Origin: Eucalyptus grandis
Taxonomy: Eukaryota > Streptophyta > Magnoliopsida > Myrtales > Myrtaceae
NCBI RefSeq assembly: GCF_016545825.1
Contig: NC_052614.1
Coordinates: 6,156,559-6,220,558, forward strand
Direction: 5' to 3'
DNA: 64,000 bases
The notes beneath the pieces are model-generated. The model did not search any database and was not told the DNA's origin. It saw only the letters and a list, made by a program, of their open reading frames with translations. Both the position numbers and the translations under genes were made by a program. This document shows positions 10,770-21,631 of the stretch, in pieces (position 1 is the first letter of the stretch; each line of letters begins with the position of its first letter).

Positions 10770-12875
10770 AGAATGTACTACCTATCGGGGCACTGATCCT
10801 TCTAGAAATGAATGGCCCAAAATTGCCAAGACCTGTAAATATTAATGCTATCAAAAAGTATGATCCATATATAAAGTGAAAGGCCATTGAGTCACTTTTG
10901 GATTGAATCCGAGCCACTTTAGGATATTTGCATAATGCATCTCATGCATACATGTCGCATCTATATGTTTGTCCATTTTGCAGGATCTCTGAAGAAGATT
11001 CTACCTATCCACAGGAGATCGATCTTAGAAATGCAAAACCTTTAAAAGTGATCATCTTCTTTAAAGCTTAGAAGTGACCCTATCCCTTAAAATGCCGAAA
11101 GAGTCAGTTAGAACTCTAGAAGTAAACCCCTGTGCTGAGTGCTGAGCAAAGCTTGTTTTGTCTATAAATTTTATTCAACCTTGTTTCCATGAGTTTCCCT
11201 AGTAGGGTCATGGGAACATGTCTTTTAAAAAAAAGTTAGGTACATTTTCATTCCCTAAGGAGTTGAATTTAACCAAAGTGTGCTTTGAAAAACCCAAAAA
11301 TATTGTTAAATATGCCAAGTAATAGTGCCCAAAATGATGAGAGGCAACCCTTTACCAAACATGTCCTTAAACACTCTTTGAGAGAATTGAGTGAAAAGAA
11401 CCATGTCTTAGGGCATATGGTTCATTCAAAGTGAATACATGGTTTAAGATGATAAATACATTTTTTCTCAATCCCAAACACTATTGATATCCCTTGCAAG
11501 CTACTTTGACCTAAATATGGAGCATTTCTAAAATAACCCTGTCAAGAACAGCCCCACATTAGGGGCAAAATAGGGGGTCTTGGTTGAAAATTATGGAGCA
11601 AAATATCAAGAAAGATTTTATTGCTTTCACATGTATCAATCTTCTTGTGCTAGCTTCAGGTGATTTCTTATCGAAGCTTGAAGCATCCCAAAGTGACGAA
11701 GAGCATTCCGTTCACTACCTTAAACACAATTACCCTTTGCTTAGCCAATTTGAGCCTTATGCAATTCCTTCATAACCTCGAGTGATGTTTGTCTCCCCAC
11801 ACTAGAGCAAATCATGTGATTTACCAACAAAATTGAGAATGCTAGTCATGTTTATAAATACCACTCAAGAGTCCTAGATACTCAAAAGACAATGAAACTA
11901 GGGGGCATAAAAAAGCAATGTGCCTGATAAAAGTAAGGCCAATGCCCATGAAAAAATAAATACAACGAAAAGCAGAATTAATGGTCATGCAAAGGATCAT
12001 TTAGAAAAGCAAAAGAACAGCTTTACAAAACATGTATTGCAAATAATGTCAGTAGAAAAAAGAGCGAAGTTCTCATGTCTCAAGAGAACTAGTCAAAAGG
12101 ACTCTCGAGATAGGTTAAATTTCAAGAGTTAGACTTTTGAAAACTTGTGTGATGGTAATGATGCCAAGATACTCACTTACTTTTGATCCCTTGATATCTA
12201 AAAAAATTTCAAGCCCTTTCAAGCCTCACTCAAACCAATATTACAACCCTTATCCGAAGTCTTTTCCGATTGGGATGATTCAAGTTGAAATAAGAGTATC
12301 ACACAGGAGCTACCGCTAGAAGAAGTGGAAGCAATCCTATCTTATCTTATCTTCAAGGTTCTTGACTTGTAAACCCGATGAAGATTCTGATTAAACATTC
12401 ATTTATTGGCCTCAAAGTGCATACCCTTTATGTAAGCCCATGACTAAGCCATTGTTACAGTCCTTTCAAAAGACCTTTTGAATGAATTATATTCACTATG
12501 AACGTTTCCGAAAGCCTTAGACATAAGTTGAGTGAGACATCTCCAGTTAGATTTAAATAGTTTTCCCACATCAATGGTTGGGAATAAAAGCACTTTTTGA
12601 GAGCCAGTGTGAAAGATCTCTTTTGATTAGGCTATTTCCACTTGGTATATTTGATTTAACCCTTAGGTGATTAATCAAATTACATTTTGTTAAAATCCTC
12701 TCCGATGGGATTTGACAATCGGTATCATTTTGTAAGATTGGCTTTTGAGCAATCCCCAAATCCTTTTTCAAAATACGTGTTCCCCTAGTGGATTGCTTTT
12801 TGTTATCCTAAACCATAACCCTTGTTTTTTGTTTTCTATCACCCTAAACCATACCCCTCTCAACTTTAAGTTCTT
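10770..12875 (+). other. Long 3' untranslated region of the gypsy element
   Basis: After integrase there is about 2 kb without a recognisable gene. The short frames at 11584, 11920 and 12137 match no family I know. Purine-rich tracts occur near 11556-11579 (ggggcaaaatagggggtc) and 11895-11905; these could be internal polypurine tracts or just composition. A long non-coding stretch between integrase and the 3' LTR is typical of Tat/Ogre elements. Confidence 0.5.
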
Positions 12876-13440
12876 GGTTGTCCTAAGAAACCTCGACTTC
12901 AGGTTCTAGGTTATCCTAAGAAACATTGGCTTTTGGTTCCAAGTTGTCCCAAGGAACCTCCGCTTGAGGTTTTTGGTTGTCTTCAGAAACCTCGATTTTA
13001 GGTTTCTAGTTGTTCTAAAAAAAACCTTGACCTCAGGTTCCAGGTTGTCCTAAGAAACCTTGGCTTCAAGTTCCAAGTTGTCCTAAGAAACCTCACCTTG
13101 AGGTTCCTGGTTGTCTTAAGAAACCTCGACTTCAGGTTCCAGGTTGTTCTAAGAAACCTCAGCTTCAGGTTCTAGGTTGTCCTCAAAAACCTCAATTTTA
13201 GGTTCCTAGTTGTCCTAAGAAACCTCAACTTCATGTTCCAGGTTGTCCTAAGAAATATGGGCTTCAAGTTCGAGGTTGTTTTAAGAAACCTCACCCTTAG
13301 GTTCCAGGTTGTCCTTAGAAACCTCAACTTCAGGTTCCAGGTTGTCATAAGAAACCTCAGCTTCAAGTTCCAGGTTGTCTTAAGAAACCTCACTTTTAGG
13401 TTCCACGTTGTTCTTAGAAACCTCAACTTTAAGTTTCATG
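12876..13440 (+). repeat. 33-bp minisatellite, about 17 units
   Basis: Successive units read ggttgtcctaagaaacctc plus a variable cttcaggttcca tail, with a strict 33-bp step and scattered substitutions. Because 33 is a multiple of three, both strands keep open frames made of 11-residue repeats (FLRTTWNLKLR on minus, FQVVLRNLTLR on plus). These frames are a by-product of the period and not evidence of a gene. The array lies in the gypsy 3' untranslated region just before the 3' LTR. Confidence 0.9.
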
Positions 13441-13655
13441 TTTCCCTTTTCCTCAACAACATCATTTCCTTCATTCCATTCCACGAGAGAGATGGAGAGA
13501 AGAATTCCAAATATGAGTCCAGAATCTCCAATGAGTGAAGGTAAGTGTCCAGTGCATCCCTAACCAAATGTCATTTTTTATTCCCAAAATGGAGTCGACT
13601 AAAAATTGCAGGTATCAATTTTGTCTTTGAGTGGAACCTCTTTGAACTCTCATTC

Positions 13656-14607
13656 AAAGAGGAGTAGCGTTGACACCTAAGTTTTAGCCGATGCATCAAT
13701 AAAAGGTAAAAATTGAGATTTAGGTTTCGATCCGACAAAGCCCCATTTCTTGGCCAAAAAGTGTCATTTTTCATTTATTTCTTTTGCATTGTCATTTTTC
13801 AGTAATTTCTAATTCATTTTCAAGAAAAACCCAAAAAGGCAAACAGTTAACTTTAGGGTAACTTTTTAGTCAACCCTTTGATCAAAAGTCAACCCCGGAT
13901 CAAAAATTGACTTTTTACCCAAAAGATTTCATTTAGCTTTAATTTTACTTTTGTCAAATCAATTTCTCAGAAATTAAAAATTTTGACCCAAAAAATCAAC
14001 ATTTTAGGAAATTTGATCAAACCTTTAACAAAAAAAAAAATTGAAAAAATAAAAAATGCACAAATACATTTATTTTAATATCAATTTGACTTTTGTGTTG
14101 AAAATTTCACAAAATTCGATTAAGAACCTTTTTCTGAATATTTCAGTTCTAAATTTTAAATTAATCAAAAATCAAATTACTTTTATTCTAGTTATAATTA
14201 GATGTTCTTTCTTTGGCATTTGGTCTAGGACTGTTTGAAATCTGCTTGTGCATCCAATTTCGCGATTTATCAAGTCAAAATGCGAATTGTCGGTTTGAAT
14301 CCTAATTAAGGGACTGAAATCTATCTTTCATGACTTGCAAACAGACGACTGTTTCTCACTTATTTCTGTAAGATAAGTCCAAATCCAAAATCAATTTTGG
14401 AAAATTCACACGAGAACTTATCAATTTGAATGATTTTATCCTCTCAAGCATAAGAAAGTCAAGCGATTAAGCTTCAATCATGGTTATGGTTTAATTTTAT
14501 AAATCTAGGTCCAATTTTAATATTAGGCTTGGAAGTTACCATCTTCCCTGTGACAATTTATACACCACTTTTCCCACTCAGTGTAAGTATATCACATTTC
14601 CAATCGC
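13656..14607 (+). mobile_element. Polypurine tract and partial 3' LTR of the gypsy element
   Basis: The purine-rich AAAGAGGAGTAG at 13656-13667 is followed by CGTTGACACCTAAG, the same start as solo LTR A (TGTTGACACCTAA) with the first T changed to C. This is the expected polypurine-tract/LTR junction. The LTR body runs at least to the target site of the Mutator-like element at 14608. Its end is not found, so the LTR is truncated or rearranged. Confidence 0.6.
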
Positions 14608-14616
14608 ATTGCTCAT

Positions 14617-15497
14617 ACGGAAAATTACCAAAAAAACTCTTAAACCTATTACAATTATGCCAATTCTATACTGAACTTTATTTTTTGGCTAATTGAGTGC
14701 TAAACCTTATGCAATTGTGTTAATTCAGTCATTCCGCCAAATATGGCCGACCGGTGCTGATGTGGACACTGGTCAGCACCAAGTGGACAATATTTAAATA
14801 TTATTTTACTTTTTCTAATTTTTAATTAAATTATTAATCTTTTCTTTTTTTCCTTTTTTTTGCTCTCTTTTTTTTTTTTTTTTCTCTCCCTCCTCCTTCC
14901 AACGACCAACCAAGCCCAATTGAGGGCGACCTCACCCCACCTTGTCATCGAGCGAGGGCCGCCGGTCACTAGCGAGGCAAGCCCTCGCGGATCTAGCATC
15001 GGCAAGGGCTCGCCTCACCGTGGCTAGGTAGCCCTCACCCGACGACAGCGAGGTGAGCCCTTGCCGAATTTGGGGGAGGGCGAGCTTGCCAATCCACTAG
15101 TGAGGCTCACCCTCACTTAGATCCAGTGAGGGCTTGCCTTGCCAATGGCTAGACGACCCTCATCTAGTGATGGCGAGGCAAGCTCACCCTGAATCGAGCC
15201 TAGCCAACCACCTTAGTCCGGTGACTAGCCCTCCCCGGGTCGGCCGTCGGAAGGAGGAGGGAGGAGAGGAAAAAGAAAAAGAGAGGAAAAAACGGAAAAT
15301 ATTAAAAAATTAATTAAAAATTTGAGAAAAACATATTATTAAAATATTGTTCACCAGCGCGTCAACGCTAGCCGGTCAAATTTGACCAAAAGGACCGGAT
15401 TGGCACAATTGCAAATGATTTAGGATTCAATTGAAAAAAATGTGGGACTAAATCGGCACAATTGTAATAAATTTATGACTTTTTTGGTAATTTTTCC
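14617..15497. mobile_element. Non-autonomous Mutator-like element with 9-bp TSD
   Basis: The ends are long inverted repeats: ggaaaattaccaaaaaaact at the left and the complement of agacttttttggtaattttt-like sequence at the right. The similarity carries on through the 'aattgtgccaattcag' block and the pyrimidine tract, for about 270-300 bp per side. Flanks are ATTGCTCAT (14608-14616) and ATTGCTCGT (15498-15506), a 9-bp duplication with one mismatch. Long inverted ends plus a 9-bp duplication are the MULE signature. The 350-bp centre is GC-rich (gcgaggcaagccctcgc-type) and has no transposase. I remember very similar termini from Myrtaceae genomes. Confidence 0.85.
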
Positions 15498-15649
15498 ATT
15501 GCTCGTGTGGCAAACAATGATCCTCATAGCATTCGAACCTTCTGCTTTATAATCCCTTACATATAAACCGTACCCTTCATGCGTACCACGTAAAAGCTAC
15601 AACCATGGATCAGCTGACGGTTTCTGTCATGGAAAACAATATGATTTGA

Positions 15650-16385
15650 GCATGAAATACATCACATCTGGCCGTGCACCTCGACTACTCTGCAAGTAGT
15701 CAACCACTTTTACAGCCAACTAAAACGACAAGGAAAATGAATATTCCAGATGACTATGCAATACAAGCCAATTCTTTTTTCTTTTTCTTTTTTGTGGCCA
15801 AATTCTTGATGACTCTCCATATAGACTCATGCCTTATGCACAAGCTCTTCCTTCTGTTCACTTGGAGTACTAAGGGTTGTTGTTGATGTTCAAGACAAAG
15901 ATAGTGGACAGACTCTTTTGCCCAAATCTTTATAGTGATCAAAGTTATAATTTAGATTGAATTGCATTATTATCTGCAGATATCCAAATTAAACAATTGG
16001 ATTGGAAGAATATTCCCACGACACCCACACGAATTTCTAGTTTTGTCTGTGTGTTTTGATTATTGTGTAGTATTTTCTGGATGGAGAGATGTGTGTTTGA
16101 TCCCAAGCTAAGAGATCGTCGTTTTTTTTTTTAATGCTCGAAGTTCGAATATTGCAGCGTATGTTAGCCTATGGAAGGCCCGTCCACGTTACGATCATGG
16201 TCAACAACGAAATAGTAGCCAAGACTAGCCAAGAAGGTGATCACGTCCAGAATCAAACGTTTGGAATCAAATGCGATCACGCTCTTGGCTAGTCTTGGCT
16301 ACTATTTCGTTGTTGATCATGATCGTAATGTGGACAGGCCTTCCATATGCTAATATACACTGCAAGATTCGAAATTTGAGCATTA

Positions 16386-16428
<43 letters not shown>

Positions 16429-16890
16429 TAGCTCGAGATCAAATACACATCTCTCCAACCATAAAATACTATACAATGATCAAAATACACAAACAAAACT
16501 AGCAATTCTTGTGAGTGCCATGGAAAAATTCTTCCAATGCAACTGTTTAATTTGGATATCTGTAGATAATAATGCAATTCAATCTAAGTTGTAGCTTTGA
16601 TCACTATAAAGATTCGGGCAAAAGAATCTGACCATCTTTTTTCTTGAACATCAATAACGATCCTTAGTACTTCAACTGAAGAGAAGGAAGAGCTTGTGCA
16701 CAAGTTTTGAGTCTATATTGGGAGTCATCAAGAATTTGGCCTAAGAAATATAAAAAGAATAGGCTGGTATTGCACAGTTATCTGGGATATTCATTTACCT
16801 TTTCTTTTTAGTTGGCTGTAAAAGTGGATACCTTTCTCGACCACTTGCTGAGTGGTCGAGCTGCTTGGCTAGATGAGATGGATTTCATGC
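15650..16890. repeat. Near loopless foldback (inverted duplication, arms about 600 bp)
   Basis: The left arm 15650-16258 and the right arm 16259-16890 are reverse complements with moderate divergence. They match from the outer block (gcatgaaat / atttcatgc) through 'ctcttccttctgttcac' / 'gaagagaaggaagagctt' and the cacatctctcc block. They meet at the exact palindrome CAAACGTTTG (16254-16263), so there is virtually no loop. The right arm is longer mainly through a (TA)n run. The outermost part itself holds a small hairpin (ctcgactactctgcaagtag). No protein is encoded and no convincing target duplication is seen. It may be a foldback transposon or a recent inverted duplication able to yield hairpin RNA. 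Confidence 0.85.
16389..16426. repeat. (AT)n microsatellite in the right foldback arm
   Basis: An uninterrupted AT dinucleotide run of about 38 bp. It has no counterpart in the left arm, so it grew or was lost after the arms formed, and it accounts for most of their length difference. Confidence 0.95.
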
Positions 16891-17930
16891 AATTCCTTTA
16901 GGGACTTGAGGACATAGGCCTAATAAACTTGATTGTGTGTTAAGTAACGAGGTTTCATGGCAGCGATATTGATTTAGGTCACGACAGTTTGCTGACTTCA
17001 CTAGAGACTTGAGGACTTAAGCCTAATAAACTTGATTGTGTGCTAATTAGCGAGGTTTCATGGCAGTGTGGTCATGAAGGCGAGGTAAGTCCATTAACAT
17101 AAGCGTTAAATGTTCTTGCAAATTGGGAGTTATAAGGGGTGAATTGTCTATTAACCTATTTGTTTTGCAGGCAGGTGTAGAAATATATGTTTATATGAAT
17201 GAAATTGAAGTGGCATTTGAATATCAATTGTTGTGCTTGCCTTTATATTTGCCTTAACACTACACATTTGCACACATAACTCACGATCTAAAACCCCGAT
17301 TGCGTTAGGAAGCCCATAGGAGGTGTCCAAAGATGAAACCCATGCGGGGAATAACCCATGATTATCCACTTGTTGTCCCGTTCATTTTGTATTAGTGATA
17401 AAGAGAACTATCTGACATAAGTACGAAGTGGGAAAACTCTTTTGATCTTATTTAAATGGGAGCCTTTAGCCTTTAGATCCTGCCTTTTAGTGAATCTCAC
17501 AAATTAGGATGCGATGTGTCTTTGTGGTTGCCACATTTTCATTTTCATTTTCTTTTTTATCTTTTGAAGGCACTAGCGTTCTATTCCCCAATATAAATAA
17601 TGTTCCTTTCATTTATGCAATGGATTGTCATTAGATTTATTTTATTTCATGACAAATGGTGATTGATTAAAATGCCTATTAGGTCTAGATATAATGGGTT
17701 TCCCCGAGCTTCGTATAATCTCGACCCCAAAGGGGACATTGGTAGATATTTGTAGAAAAGAAGATTGGTTATCCTATTTTTCTCTTATATCGAGAGCCCC
17801 ACAAGCCATTAGTGAAGGCTCTAGCCCATTTTTAAAATCCCAAGAGTTCAACATTCGTGTTTGGTCGTCACGAATTGACATCGACTTTAGAGGAACTAGA
17901 AATCATTTTTGGTAATGTTGCTTGATTTGG
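16891..17930 (+). mobile_element. Second copy of the gypsy 5' region (LTR end, leader, gag start)
   Basis: An LTR-like end (GGTCACGACA, near 16976-16985) is followed by TTTGCTGACTTCACTAGAGA, which lines up with the primer-binding region at 1339. The leader at 17080-17690 shares blocks with 1490-1920 (gggagttataagggg, gatctaaaaccccgat). An ATG at 17694 opens a 73-codon gag-like start (FPELRIISTPKGTLVDICRK) that stops at 17913. A segment of about 65 bp containing 'cctaataaacttgattgtgt' appears twice, near 16905 and 17003. The element ends abruptly at the copia LTR that follows. Confidence 0.6.
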
Positions 17931-17944
17931 TCTTGTCGACACTA

Positions 17945-18830
17945 TTAATGGCTAACAATACAACCTACAGAGAATGTGAATAGGCTGGTTTTAAACTGTG
18001 ATGATCTTTTGCGAAAATTAGCTAGTCGCTAAATAAAGATCAGCTTAATCTAATGGTTGAGAAAAGCCATGAACTAACTGTGTGCAAATATATGTGAGCA
18101 AAACAAAACAGCAGAACATAGAGAGTTATAGTGGTTCGGCTTTATCGACAAGCCTACGTCTACTCTTCAGACTAAAGCCTTCCACTAGTAATTTGCTTGA
18201 AAAATTACAATTGGCTTGCACTTATCCTTTACAGGATAGATATCATTATCAAGACTCAGTTGCAGCTTTTACTCTTGCACACTTAATCCTTTGCATAATT
18301 ACTAAATAGCACGAATATCAAAATAGTACGATAGAGAGCTTATAGCTAAGCGAAATTTAGCAGAAAGTGAGCTTCTTGATTTTTATGTCCCACACTCTCT
18401 TTGGCTTTCTGGGGTCTTCCCTTTTATATCCTTCTTCAATCTATCCATTGAAGATAAATTAGAGAAGTAGATATTCATCATTCTATTGAGTTGCTATTCA
18501 TGGATGGTACTACCCATATAGTTTCTTTCCTTGAATCTCCGTAAACTAGTTAACAATGGCAATTGCTTTTGTCTTCTCGCTACAGTCTCTAATTGACCTA
18601 CCAAATGACCTAGCTGTTCATGTTTTTTTCTGGATTCAGCCACTATGCGAATCCAAGTCTTCAACGGCTACTTAGCTGACCAAACAAACATCATCAAATG
18701 TACTTGGTTATTACAGCACTATCGACTTGATCTTTACAGCTTCGACGTAAAATATCATCAACTGCTGATCTTTTAGGTTAACTAACACCGTTTGCTATAA
18801 CTGGACATTTGTGAACTTCTTTCCAATGAA
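17945..18830 (-). mobile_element. Copia-type 3' LTR of the 17.9-21.8 kb element
   Basis: The plus strand reads 'gaatgtgaataggctgg' near 17972, then 'ttatagtggttcggcttt' near 18127 and 'aagcctacgtctactctt'. These are the same landmarks as the LTRs at 0.15, 54.9 and 57 kb. The other end of this element (21.65-21.70 kb) carries the matching 'agtgtggtgaataggtga' block next to a primer-binding site, so this is taken as its 3' LTR. The outer limits are approximate. Confidence 0.55.
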
Positions 18831-19681
18831 TCACATCATGGATATTGCATAGTCCTTTGGTCCAAACATCTGCATACACCATAGTAAATAATATACTAAG
18901 GATAGTTTGCACATCATCTAAATCACTTGAAGATCTTTCTCTAATAATCTCCATTTTTTTTTTTTTTTGTATGATGACAAAACTATCTCATGGATGTGAA
19001 ATAAAAATAGGTATATTAGATAGGATCTCCTCAAGATGTTTTGCAGTAAAGCTTGGATACATGAACTTAGATGATCTTTAACGAAATGGAACATTGTTGG
19101 ACAAAGATCTTCTATCCAGAGTGTGTCATCAAGTATTTGGAGTTCAAAGTATAACAATTGACCCCTATTTCAATGATACACTCGCACGCTCCCCTTTGTT
19201 TTGAAGAGCAGTTCAATTATAGGCGACTTAGCATACTTAGTAAAATTTGTCATGAACGAACAAGCAAATATTTATCCTAAGTTATCATGAGCAAAACATT
19301 ATGAGTAGATGGTAGCAAATGCAAACACTATGAGGAGCAAATATTATGAGCAGATATTAGCATATTTGCAAATATTATCGGGAGCAAATATTATGAGTAG
19401 ATACTAGCATATTTGCAAACATTATCAGGAACAAATATTATGAGCATATACTAGCATATTTGCAAATTTTTCATATCAAGTTACTCTCTCCCTTTTTGTC
19501 ATCAAGCAAAAAGACACGAAAAAGAGTAGCTTCATTGATGTTATCGATAAGTTGCTAAAGGATATTGGACCTAAGCAGCAAACGACTTAGACCTAAGCAA
19601 CACAAAGCAAAATAAGAGCACATAGAGTTTTGAACATGTTTAGGTGCAAGGGCGTTTGCGTTGCTACAACGAAGTAGGCGG
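18831..19681 (-). other. Non-coding 3' part of the copia element with 47-bp tandem repeats
   Basis: No gene is recognised. A 47-bp unit (gagcaaatattatgagcaga...) is repeated about four times from 19289 to 19473 at steps of 46-47 bp. The minus strand near 19490-19510 reads gatgacaaaaagggagagag, which resembles the purine-rich, 'aaaaaggggag' sequence found upstream of the 3' LTR in SIRE-type copia elements. Confidence 0.5.
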
Positions 19682-20059
19682 TTACAGTTCGGCGGTCTTT
19701 AGGTCTGGTCTTACAAGGTTGTAGCAATTCAAGCTAAGAAGAGTGCACTCAATCTTCACCGTATATTGAGTTGAAGATAGGAGAGTGGTCTTGATTTCCC
19801 GAACATCTACTTGAAGTTGATTAAGGCTGGCAGGAGAGGTAGAGATGTCCACAGCAGGTGATGATGATCTTTCTGCCCTAGGTGGACGAGGGGCCTTGAG
19901 TGGTGTCGGTGCCTTAGCATGCTTTCTCTTTTCTGGTTCGGTCAATTCAGCGAGTCTCTCTTGGATCTTTGTCACAGCTCTGTCATTATCTCCATGACTA
20001 ATGGGGACAACTTCTTCTCTTTGGTTAACCCATCCTCCCGGTGTCATTCTCAGCATCAT
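19682..20059 (-). pseudogene. Unrecognised ORF of the copia element, Pro/Lys-rich
   Basis: A 125-codon minus-strand frame. The N-terminal half is charged (RAVTKIQERLAELTEPEKRK), the middle is basic and Pro-rich (APTPLKAPRPPRAERSSSP), and a helical stretch follows (LNQLQVDVREIKTTLL). It lies on the same strand as the gag upstream and before the 3' region. It could be a remnant of an extra ORF of the kind some SIRE-like elements carry, but I do not recognise the family and find no catalytic motif. Confidence 0.35.
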
Positions 20060-20655
20060 TTTGTCTAGGTTTTCTTCCCGATCTCAACATTTGGCATGAG
20101 AAGTGGTGCAGCATCAGAGAAATCAATCTTGAAATGCTTAAAATTTTGCGTGACCAGAGTAACATAAGGAAGTTTTCCTGTCTTTCTCTTCACCATGCAA
20201 TACATGTGGATGAAGATCATGTGGGGAAGGAAAAATCATCGAATTTGTTAAGAATGGCGCAAATAACTTTTACCTCGTAACAAGAGAAGTCGTTCATAGA
20301 AAATGTTTTTGGACGAAGGCATAGTCTGAATCTTTTGAAAAAAAATCATTCTGAGAAGTAGAAGGCTCGCCGATATAATTTCTCTAAAACTTTGAGAACA
20401 ATTTGGAGTTTACAAGACAAAGTTGTAGGCCTCATCAAGCTTTATTGGAATCTTTTTGGAAACATTGTACTCAATGTGGATGATTTGAGCAAGTTCATCC
20501 AATATCATATTATAGTTCTTGAATTTGCTATCAAACAGATGTTAGGATATTCTTCATCACTTTTTTTGCACTTCATATCACTTCGGGTTTCAGCCTTTAG
20601 TGTTTTCTTACCTTTCTCAAACTTTTTTTGTCTTTTTCTTCAGTAGAGGGCAATT

Positions 20656-21583
20656 CTACTTGATGTGTCCTCTCTTCTTGCATTCAAAGTAGATCACATC
20701 CTTGTTATCTACTCTTTCACTGAAGTTCTTCTTTTGTTCAGACAATCTAAAAGGTTTTTCCCATTTTAATTTTCTTTCTTTCCTGGCCATCTTGCGAAAT
20801 TTCTTCATCATGAGAGCCATTTCCTTGTCATCTTCTTCATCATCCTCAGAATCTATATTATCAGAATTATAGTTAGATTTATGCAATCATTTTCTTACCT
20901 CTAGATTCTCCTTCCTCATTCAAACGTTCCACTTCATATGATCGAAGTGTTCCCACGAGTTCGTCTATGAAAAGTAGTGAGATACCTTAAGTTTCCCAAA
21001 TGGATGTTTTGATATTGTTCCATTCCTTTGATAAATCAAGAAAGATTTTGTTCACTTTCATGGAATCTGGTAATGGTTGTCCTTGTTGTGCCAAGCCGTT
21101 GACGATGTCAGTGAATCTACTGAACATATCAGTCACTGATTCATCTATCTTCATTTTTAAAGATTCATACTACCCGAGCAAAATGTTTATCTTAGTCTCC
21201 TTGACTCGGTCAGTTCCCTCGCACATTACGTGCAACCTCTCCCAAATTTCCTCAATAGATTCACATGAGGATATGCAGTCATATTCAGTAGGAGATAAAG
21301 CATAGTATAAAGAATAAACTTCTTTAGCATCTAAAACTTCTCTCTTGGATGCTTATGTCTCATACATGGTTTCGACTTTCGGCTTTTTGTTGTCCATGTC
21401 CTTTTTGGAGGAAGAGGCTTCAAGCTTAACACCCTTCAAAACTACATCCCACTCCAAGAGATCTTTGGATCTAATGAATGCTTTCATCTTATTCTTCCAG
21501 ATGTTGTAGTCCTGTCCATCAAAGTATGGAGGCCTTCTATCACTCTGTCCTTCCATAAGTCCTAGTGCAAAAATGCTAGCCAT
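20656..21583 (-). pseudogene. Copia gag polyprotein remnant
   Basis: The start at 21583 reads MASIFALGLMEGQSDRRPPYFDGQDYNIWK. PPxFDGxxYxxWKxxMxxFI is the hallmark of copia gag (DUF4219/UBN2 families). The frame stops at 21353. On the minus strand the region further downstream keeps gag features between stops, then shows an acidic DSEDDEEDDKEMALMMKKF segment, basic linker residues and YFECKKRGHIK, the first half of a CCHC zinc knuckle (20656-20886). No protease, integrase, reverse transcriptase or RNase H follows, so the copy is non-autonomous or has lost pol. Confidence 0.75.
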
Positions 21584-21631
21584 TGAAAGATCGTTAACTC
21601 AGAAGTAATGAAGCACTTCAATAAAGATTAA

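Larger units (their letters stand above)
1339..13667 (+). mobile_element. Degraded Ty3/gypsy retrotransposon, internal region
   Basis: In order along the plus strand: primer-binding-like site, untranslated leader (1357-2039), DUF7745-like gag (2040-3225), zinc-knuckle remnant (4132-4176), reverse transcriptase (4925 onward), RNase H, integrase (to 10769), a long 3' untranslated region with a 33-bp minisatellite, a purine tract (13656-13667) and the start of a 3' LTR at 13668. A 2.7-kb solo LTR (5686-8404) is nested inside the reverse transcriptase. The gag-pol order with RNase H before integrase is Ty3/gypsy. A long 3' region holding tandem repeats is known for the Tat/Ogre group, so I infer a Tat-like element. 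Stops and frameshifts throughout show it is dead. Confidence 0.8.

Noticed and set aside
11556..11579. Polypurine tract marking a 3' LTR start at 11.58 kb
   Set aside because: The purine-rich run is followed by TGG, not by the family's TGTTGACACC start. A better junction is at 13656-13670.
13172..13538. Repeat proteins with 11-residue units on both strands
   Set aside because: The 33-bp minisatellite period is divisible by three, so any frame without a stop in one unit stays open. There is no sign of selection for coding.
16267..16594. Frames containing runs of Tyr-Ile
   Set aside because: Produced by the (TA)n run in the foldback arm.
20392..20646. Plus-strand frames between 20041 and 21305
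   Set aside because: They are antisense to the copia gag and have no domain of their own.
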